A stretch of 64,000 bases of DNA, taken from assembly GCA_019828595.1 (NCBI GenBank), contig JAHQRK010000005.1, forward strand, positions 806,001-870,000, written 5' to 3'. A program made the position numbers and the translations under genes. This document shows, one piece after another, positions 56,754 to 64,000 of the stretch (the stretch's first letter is position 1; every line of letters starts with the position of its first letter). A model generated the notes under the pieces. The model did no database searches and was not told where the DNA came from. It was given only the letters and a program-made list of their open reading frames with translations. The DNA is from Aphanomyces cochlioides (lineage: Eukaryota; Oomycota; Saprolegniomycetes; Saprolegniales; Verrucalvaceae).

Positions 56754-57960
56754 TTAAGGCATTAACTTGGCTTTTGCTATCGACTGGTGCTTTGCCATCC
56801 GCGTCGTGCGCTCCATGACTTGGCGGATCGAGCTCTTGGACGTGTCGAGGACAGCCCACTCGTGGAGGGAGAGCGCTTTCTCGCCTGTTAAATAGTTGGC
56901 TTGCTTGTAGACCATCTTGGCGGGCGTGTCGGGGCTTAGATGCGTCGCCACGGGCTCGATTTCGTCGTCGTCGGTCGAATTCTCGTCTCCCGTCGAGAGA
57001 TAGTCGTCAGGATCTAGCGGAGGCAGCGCGTACGGGTCGGTGCTGTACTTGGACGCGCTAGACGACGTGGCCGGTCGCAGCGGTGGAGCCATGGCAGAGC
57101 TCTGTCGATGCAGTGGTTTCTCGGACGCCTACAGCAACAACGATAAGACCGTGAAGGCGCGGACAACGACGGACGGGATCCCATGTCACTTGCTGGACGA
57201 TTTGATCACAGAAGCGGCAGATCGGCACTTCGTCGTAACATTGCGGCGCGCGGTACTTGGCGCTGTCTCTGTCAAGCGGAACGTACGCCCACTTGGCGTA
57301 GAGCTCCATGATGCAGCGGAAACTCACTTTGGCCGGCAGGTTGAGGCTCAAGTGCGGCATATGACAGAGTCCGCACTCGCGGCGCTTGGATTTGCCGTAG
57401 CTACAACGAGAATATGAGTCCGCCGCTTGGAGCTGGCGGTCGCACCGCTCTTTCTCGAGTTCTCGCGTATATGTCGCCGTCGGCTCGGGCGTTTTGGTGA
57501 GGCTCGCGGCAGGGACAACTTTGCTGATGGTTTTGTCTAATTTGTCCTTGATCGTCGCCTCCAAGCGCATTTCGCGCATGCCGCGCTCGACCGACTCGAG
57601 CGTTGTCTTGGTGCGTTTGTACTCCAAGTCGTCCCAGTGGATCGAGTCCTCGCGGGGGTTTGGATCAGGCGTGGATGGCGGCGGCAAGTTGTCGAGCTGG
57701 ATCATTGGTCTTGCGATCTTTTTGTCTTTGCGTTTCCTCCTCCTGACTTTGACCGTTGGCGGTGGTGGCTCTGGTGGTTCTTGGTTGCTTGCAGCCTCCG
57801 TCGCTGGCAGCGTCTCGGCTCTGCTAGCAGCAGGAGCGTGATGCTGACTCGGTCGCTTCAGTGGACTCTGCGCCATGTGGAAGGCATCATGGAGGGAAAA
57901 CTTCTTCTTGGGGAAGCCGTTCTCTATTGTAGCTCGTGAGGGTTGGCTAGGTGGCACCAT
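56754..57960 (-). CDS. Cys-rich (CxxC pair) protein, unknown
   Basis: Exons 57190-57960 and 56754-57128 (61-nt GT-AG intron) give 381 residues. An N-terminal Pro/Lys-rich disordered half with KVRRRKRKDKK is followed by a helix (LEYKRTKTTLESVERGMREM), then a metal-site-like pattern: C..CHMPHLSLNLP and 43 residues later CYDEVPICRFCDQIV. Two CxxC-type pairs suggest a zinc-ribbon. The last exon adds an acidic disordered tail and KSSIRQVMERTTRMAKH. The ATG at 57960 lies inside the last exon of the LisH gene on the same strand, 36 bp before that gene's stop. Confidence 0.65.
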
Positions 57961-58461
57961 CGCGACGTACTCTGGCGCATCGGCGACGGCGATATCAAGA
58001 CGTTGATCGCAGCGTGGTTGGCGGCCACCTTGGGCTCGTACGCCTCGTGCAAAAGAACGGCGACTATGCATTCCGCGGTGGAAAAGTCGCTCTTTTGACT
58101 GCGGACGGACGCCAACACTGGTCGACATCTACAACCCACCCCGATGCTACAGAGAGTCGACGCGACGACGACGCTACCTGTCGTACATACGCATCCAGAG
58201 GTCCGCCGTCGGGTGCGTTCTGTGCATCTATGCAAGCAGTGAGCGGCGATTGTTGGAGAGCCAAACATGGTCGAGGTCGAGCTTGAGCGCATGGATGCAA
58301 TGGACAAACTGGTGCTGCTTGAGGAATTCTTCCACCAAGAGCAGCGTAAAGTCACCGATCGCACTGTCCTCGTCGTTCACGAACGAAGCCTTCAATCGCG
58401 CCGCAGTCTCGCCGGCGCTGTCATCCGCTGACATGCCCTCGACCAAGTTCTCGCTTGGCAT
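57924..58461 (-). CDS. LisH-domain protein, 149 residues
   Basis: Exons 58267-58461, 58178-58227 and 57924-58128 with introns of 39 and 49 nt join in frame. Residues about 38-65 (DFTLLLVEEFLKQHQF then CIHALKLDLDH) fit the LisH dimerisation motif (L..E-F-L---h---C...L--D). A short tail follows with AECIVAVLLHEAYEPKVAANHA. LisH proteins commonly act at microtubule-organising centres or in cilia; oomycete zoospores are flagellated. Its 3' end overlaps the start of the next gene by 37 bp. Confidence 0.65.
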
Positions 58462-59347
58462 GAAACGTTCACCCTAAATTTAGACGATTCGCCGATAGCA
58501 TGGACATTGATGCCGTCGACAAGATGGCTGAGTCGAGCACCTCTCCTTTCAGTGCTCTAGGCACTAGAGACTCCTCTCGGGAACAGCCATGTCTTTCAAG
58601 CTTTCCACAGGCACCAAGCAGCTCCCGCAGCAAGTTGTGTCGGTGAAACCTTGAGCTCATGTCCCGCAATGACGCTCCATCTTGTCTACATGTCGGACGC
58701 CAAATATTCCACATCCAGTGAACTTTTCCAGTCGCTGGTCGTCGACGCGTCCTATTCTCTGTATCCCTGGGGCTTCTGGCTAGATCGATCGGCATCTTCT
58801 AGTTCTCTTAGTCTCCTAGAAGCCGTTTGGCTTGCCGCTTTCCCCCAGCTCCATGCAACGGCTAAGTGTATTTCACCCATGGCGACCAGGTGAATGTGGG
58901 CAACTCAAGAATTGCGCCATCCAAGCGGCAGCTTTGTCTGCATCTCGAGGCTACGATGGGGTAGCTGTCGACGCCATTGCGGTCTTGGACGGATGGGAAC
59001 CACATCGTGTCGAATTCCCATGGCGAAAGTGCTGCGTCAGTGGCAGTTTCACCATGAAAGGGATGGTGAAACTGCTTGCCTTCGCGACACATCTTTCGCA
59101 CCATCCTCTTGCCCTGACTAGATCCGAGTCGCCTCTAAAACTTCGCTTTGATCGTCAGAAGGACTAGCTTGGTGATGCTTACGTTCCCCCGAGTCCCCCT
59201 TCGACGCTAGCGAAGATACGACTGCATAGAAGGCAGCAAGAACGACGTTGGGCAAGATGGGGGCGAGGGGGCAGTTGGGGGCGACGAGTTTTGCAGTTCC
59301 TAAGAATATCGGCCGGGCCGTTTTGAAGCTTTTTTTGGCCACGCGGC
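58462..59347. other. Unassigned stretch with hairpin
   Basis: Open frames on both strands (for example plus 58832-59167 and minus 58795-58469) match nothing known. A perfect 13-bp stem GCAGTTTCACCAT with 7-nt loop lies at 59043-59075. Confidence 0.4.
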
Positions 59348-59359
59348 GATATTTTTAGC
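59348..59359 (+). promoter_or_regulatory. GATATTTTTAGC promoter-like element of the mucin-like gene
   Basis: Identical to the element at 55859 and placed at nearly the same distance from the start codon (65 bp to ATG 59425). Confidence 0.35.
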
Positions 59360-59424
59360 ATCCCGATGCAGCTCATCTCCTCGTACTTCCATTATCTAAA
59401 TCAACAGCTTCCCCACACACAGCC

Positions 59425-59847
59425 ATGCGTTCCATCTCGATCCTCGCGGCTCTCTTCGGTCTCCTTGCGCTCGCTCAAGCTCAAAACTCGACCAATTCGA
59501 CAAATTCGACCAGCACGGGCAACTCGACAAACTCGTCCAGCAGCGATGGCTACGGCCCAACAATCAATTTGCCCACCCCCAGCCCAACAGTCCCAACGAA
59601 TGCTCCTACTTCATCCACCACCAACTCAAATCCTTCAACGCCCACCCCACCTGCGGCCACCACACCCACCCCACCTGCGGCCGCCACCCCCACCCCAACG
59701 GCAGCCGCCACGACTGCGGCCACCACGGCGACCCCAACGTCGACCCCAACGCCGACCCCAACTCCGACCAAGAGCGACGCGCAATCGACGCAAACCGTCC
59801 TGAGCGTGCTTTTGGTCAGTGCGACTGTCGGCTTGATGATGCAATAA
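59425..59847 (+). CDS. Secreted mucin-like, probably GPI-anchored wall protein
   Basis: One exon, 140 residues. MRSISILAALFGLLALAQAQ is a clear signal peptide. The mature part starts with repeated NST units (many N-glycosylation sequons), then a Pro/Thr/Ala-rich region with TPTP-type repeats suited to O-glycosylation, and ends in a hydrophobic stretch (VLSVLLVSATVGLMMQ) after a small-residue site, the layout of a GPI-anchor signal. Such proteins sit on the cell wall or spore surface of oomycetes. The repeats make it prone to length change. Confidence 0.75.
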   Translation: MRSISILAALFGLLALAQAQNSTNSTNSTSTGNSTNSSSSDGYGPTINLPTPSPTVPTNAPTSSTTNSNPSTPTPPAATTPTPPAAATPTPTAAATTAATTATPTSTPTPTPTPTKSDAQSTQTVLSVLLVSATVGLMMQ

Positions 59848-60159
59848 ACATCGCAGCGCCTCCTTTGCATTCATAGAGACTTTTAACAAAAATCAACTTT
59901 CATATTGACAAACTTTGCTCACTGCTTCGGTCCTGAGCTACAGTCGACGACATCTCCCACTGCCGTAGTCACTTTGAGCAGATGAGCGGGCTTCCTGCAT
60001 GAAAGTTACCGCAAAGGGGCCAAAGCATTAAGGTAGCGTCCACGATGATTGAATAGACAAGAGAGAGAAGATAGTGTACTTTCAGAGAGTCCTGTTTGTG
60101 TTACACGATCTGACTAGACCAGGCGAGGTAGCATGGCTCCGTTCATCCACTTCGCATGT
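59848..60159. other. Intergenic
   Basis: No gene recognised between the mucin-like gene and the ubiquitin-RPS27A gene. Confidence 0.45.
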
Positions 60160-60686
<527 letters not shown>

Positions 60687-61585
60687 GGTCCTAATCTCGA
60701 GGAGTCAGTTGCATGTTCACATAACTACGGATTCCACGACAACGACGGAAACGTCGCCACAGATTCCGATCCTCATTATATAAACGTGCATCTACGCACC
60801 TCGCTGAAAGTAGTCAAGTGGTCTTTCCATGCCGCCAACCAAAATTTATTCCCTCTCTCCGCCAACCGTTGGAGATTTCCACATTTTATCCAGTGAAAAT
60901 TCATTTTGACCAAATTTATTATAATTAAATCGAGCGTGATAGTCATGTACAGTCATAACAAATCCGGATAATATCGGGTCCTTGGTTTGAGATTGGATGT
61001 AGTCTGTCTGGTACATGATATCTCAAGGCATATACACTAGAGGAGTTTGCCTTTTTTTCTAAGTTCGTTCTTGGACGATGTGGCCCATGTCAGTTAAAGA
61101 CTAGCTTACGCATATGTCCTGCAGTAGATTGGAATTGCTCTTAACATGTACACGGATCACGTTGGCTGCTCACGCTTTAAATTGAAAAGTGGTTTGTTTA
61201 CCTACAAAACGGTGGAGCACTGGCAAATTAGCATGAGCAATCGACATAATATCAATAAATTTCTTTTCTGCATTTACGACCGGATCGCATTGTTAAAGAA
61301 GTGGATTAAACTTGCAATCATTCACCCATATTGTATATAACCTTAGCGTGGTCGTTTTAGCTAGAGAGGGAGAACTGTAATTGATCACAAGACTACCGCT
61401 CCTGCGGGCTCTTGATATGACATCATTTTAAATTCATCCAAGCAAGCTACCGTTAGAACGTCATAAGTGTACTTCAAAAATCAATATATGAAATTTCAAA
61501 GAAAGTATACAAAAACCAAGGTAAACGGTTTTCTGGCTGACCATTTTTGAATACGCATCGCTGATTGGCCAGATTGTCGAGGGAA
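60687..61585. other. Intergenic
   Basis: No gene recognised. Holds ATCCGGATAATAT at 60962, identical to the EBP upstream site, but 276 bp from the nearest start codon. Confidence 0.4.
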
Positions 61586-62252
61586 ATGAGTCCAGGCGGC
61601 AGCAACCCGATGGCCGCTCAGACTGCTGAGGAATCTAAGCGCATGAAGGTTCTCCATGCAATTCTTCAAAAGGCACTTGATTCATCGATCCAAAAAGCAA
61701 GTCTCATCGACATGGCGTCTCCTGATCTCGAAGCCAATGGACTCCAAGTCATTCAGAGTATTCGACACCGGATAGAGGTACACTGCGTCTTAGTGATTTG
61801 GTCGGAGAGTTACGATGAAAAAGGCGCAATTCAACCTTTTGTGTGAACAATATGACTTGAATTCCAAGTTCGTGCAATTGGAAACGCTCATCAAATGGCA
61901 AGAGAAGTCGCAACTTGTCGAAGAAGTTGGCTTGACAACACCGTAAGTTGGTTTCCATCCCTCGACAACTGGATCGAATGTTAGATTGGATGCGAATACG
62001 ACGGCAATAACACCACAAGAAGTGCTGCAGAAGGAACGAATTCGTCTCATGCTCCAAGAAAAAGCTCGACTCGCACAGCAATTGCACCAGGTATTTCCAG
62101 TTCATTTCACCACCAAGCTGAGAATCTATTGCTTTGTCCAGCTGCAAGAAATGAATGCTGGTTTGGAAGCTTCAGTTCAGGAGTCTCGAAACAAAGGACA
62201 AAAGATGCTCGCGGACATTGATGCCCGATTAGACTCTCTCGGACCTGTATAA
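61586..62252 (+). CDS. Possible Nnf1/PMF1-like kinetochore (MIS12 complex) protein
   Basis: Four exons (61586-61777, 61824-61942, 61985-62090, 62142-62252) give 175 residues, almost all helical. RMKVLHAILQKALDSS, the block ANGLQVIQSIRHRIEAQFN and a long coiled-coil (KERIRLMLQEKARLAQQLHQ, then LQEMNAGLEASVQESRNK) follow the arrangement of Nnf1/PMF1, a subunit that links centromeric chromatin with the outer kinetochore. The match is to pattern and length and lacks a diagnostic motif; another coiled-coil complex subunit is possible. The first in-frame ATG is 61586. Confidence 0.5.
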
Positions 62253-62918
62253 CTATATTTGTCATGGGATAATCTTTCTTGAGTCTCACACCTATCCGTC
62301 GAGGAATCGATACCGAGACTAAGGAACTCAAGTTTTGCCTCTAGGAAGAGTGTATTGTCATCGCTATGTACAGGAAAACTGCAGCGGTAAACATGCGCAA
62401 CCACATGGCATTGAAAATAGTCTCTCATTGCGATCTCAGCGACTCAAGAGGCTGGTCGGGAATCATCATAAGTGACTGCTGGAAGACGTATAACATTAGC
62501 ATGTTCTTCACCTTGCACCATATTTCCATCGATCGTTTCATTCACTAAATTTTGAGCAAACATTCTATGAGCTCAACCCCTGTGCTTCTCTCCATTACCT
62601 TGCACTGTATTCGGTCTTGTGGAGCATTTGAACAAACTTAGCCTCTTGGACCTACAAGCGTTATCCCCCTACAATCACCTGGCTCAAACTTTTCGCTCCC
62701 CCGATAGCATCAATCACTGGGGAGTCGAGCTGGAGTTTCGTTACAACCTAGCAATGCATTTCTTCCCTTTCCCTCGATCGACAACACCACGCCACTGTAA
62801 TCCCTACGGAACAACATTTGATTCTCTAATGTGTATAAAAGTTACCCTCACTTTTATTGTTTATGATGAAGGGGTGCAGGGGTTTAATGATGTCGGCAAC
62901 AGTGTTGATTGATGACTA
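62253..62918. other. Intergenic with a lone Harbinger-like terminus
   Basis: No gene recognised. GAGGCTGGTCGGG at 62448-62460 equals the outer end of Harbinger copy 2, but no partner end was found nearby. Confidence 0.4.
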
Positions 62919-62947
62919 TATCCGGAAAGGATCGATATTCCGGATAA
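62919..62947 (+). promoter_or_regulatory. Two CCGGA motifs upstream of the TPR gene
   Basis: TATCCGGA at 62919-62926 and ATTCCGGATAA at 62937-62947 lie 49-77 bp before ATG 62996, with centres about 18 bp apart, like the spacing before the histidine gene. Confidence 0.4.
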
Positions 62948-62995
62948 TTTAATTGGAATGCCGCCTCACCTCGCATTATTCTCGAAAATACCACA

Positions 62996-63984
62996 ATGAG
63001 TGCAAAGACACAAGCGGAAGCGAAGAAGAAGTACGTGCGGAAAGGACAGAAATAACATGCTCATGTGCCGTGAATTGTAGCGAAGGCAACGAGTTTTTCA
63101 AGAAGGGACAGTACGCCCAAGCCGTCGAAAAGTACACGGAAGCTATCAACTTGGATCCAACCAACCATGTGTACTACTCGAACCGCAGTGCTGCCTACAG
63201 TGGACAATCGCTCTTTGCTGAAGCCGCACAAGATGGCGAGAAGTGTGTACAATTGAACCCACAATTTGTCAAAGGTACACATACTCCTCTCGTGACGACT
63301 GCAACAACTTTTGATTGAATTAGGCTACCATCGTTATGCATTGGGTCTCAAAGGCACCAAGCAATATGCCAAAGCATTGGAAGTACTCAAAGCAGGACAA
63401 AAAGTCGATTTTGACAACAAGGATTTGAACAAACTCATCAACGAGGTATGCGATGTACTTTCCACCATGAGATTAATGGTGGATGTAGATTGAACCGTTG
63501 CTTGCCAAAGCTGAACAAGCTCGTCGATTGGGTCTCAGCCCATCAGAACTCCTTAAAGAACAAGGTGAGATAATTGTGCAAGGCGTGTGATGCTCAAACT
63601 TCGAAGGCAATGACTTGTTTAAAGCTGCGTCCTTCGAAAAAGCTATTGAAGTGTATACAGAAGCGATCAACGCTTGTGAGAAGGACGATTCTCCAGTTGC
63701 TATCTCGTGCTACAACAACCGAGCTGCGTGCCACCAGCAACTCAGCAACTTTTCAGCCGTCATTCGCGACTGTTCCCATGTCTTGGAATACGACGTGAGT
63801 ACTTTGAAAGCAAATTGTTTATGGAGCTCAATGTCCGTTGTAGCCTGAGAACCAAAAAGCCTTGTTGCGACGAGGTTTGGCTTACGAAGGTCTTGAACGC
63901 TACCGCTTGGCTTTGCAAGATATCCGTGCAGTCTTAGCATTGAACCCCAATATCGATGTAACCTGCGCCATGTTTCGAGCATAA
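62996..63984 (+). CDS. Two-TPR-domain co-chaperone (STI1/TOMM34-like), 3' partial
   Basis: Six exons (62996-63030, 63081-63274, 63324-63445, 63489-63564, 63607-63794, 63844 onward) join in frame. TPR domain 1: NEGNEFFKKGQYAQAVEKYT, NHVYYSNRSAAY, then YHRYALGLKGTKQYAKAL. Domain 2 starts GNDLFKAASFEKAIEVYTEA, with CYNNRAACHQQL and NQKALLRRGLAYEGLERYRL. The N-x-x-Y-x-N-R-A clamp residues that hold EEVD tails of HSP70/HSP90 are visible. At 63957 the frame meets either a donor (GAT|gtaacc) or runs to a TAA at 63984; the first is more likely, so the gene probably continues beyond the window. Confidence 0.85.
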
Positions 63985-64000
63985 ACTTACTCCCCTCGAT

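Overview
The window looks like nuclear DNA of an oomycete, most likely of the Saprolegniales (Aphanomyces-like). The grounds are compact eukaryotic genes with very short GT-AG introns (about 34 to 61 nt), a Crinkler-type effector N-terminus, oomycete-style transposon families and short gaps between housekeeping genes. This taxonomic call is an inference from gene content; no rRNA or marker locus is present.

Layout. Positions 1-2,500 hold a class II (SIRT4-like) sirtuin and V-ATPase subunit E. Positions 2,500-15,200 are repeat-rich: a dead piggyBac transposase, a complete PIF/Harbinger element with TIRs, target duplication and an intact accessory gene, a dead hAT transposase, a dead FAR1-like gene beside a dead SET/C2H2 gene, and a short Crinkler-like fragment. 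Positions 15,236-17,569 form a gene island with an RBM39/CAPER-type splicing factor and Pol III subunit RPC9. Positions 17,939-39,000 are a large transposon graveyard: a pogo element, two Crypton-like tyrosine-recombinase copies plus an orphan tail, a second Harbinger element, and a Ty3/gypsy pol gene split by a 4.2 kb element that itself carries a 670-bp MITE and a second pogo element.

Positions 39,300-64,000 are gene-dense: proteasome beta-6, a 1,083-residue membrane protein, UBC9, a HisI-HisE histidine-pathway enzyme, QCR9, an EBP-like sterol isomerase, a newly assembled 71-residue two-helix protein, an IQ-motif helical protein next to a PDZ protein, two small unknown genes, a Cys-rich protein whose start overlaps an upstream LisH gene, a mucin-like GPI-anchored wall protein, ubiquitin-RPS27A, a possible Nnf1/PMF1 kinetochore subunit, and a two-domain TPR co-chaperone cut by the window end.

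The genes do not form one pathway; the working part is a set of housekeeping genes. The observations most worth following are a palindromic TATCCGGATA-type motif just upstream of at least five unrelated genes (four copies before the histidine gene), the four-layer transposon nest with GGTCA-reiterated termini, and the SET/C2H2 relic next to a FAR1-like relic. Exon joins were made by eye from reading frame and splice signals; those marked uncertain need transcript data.
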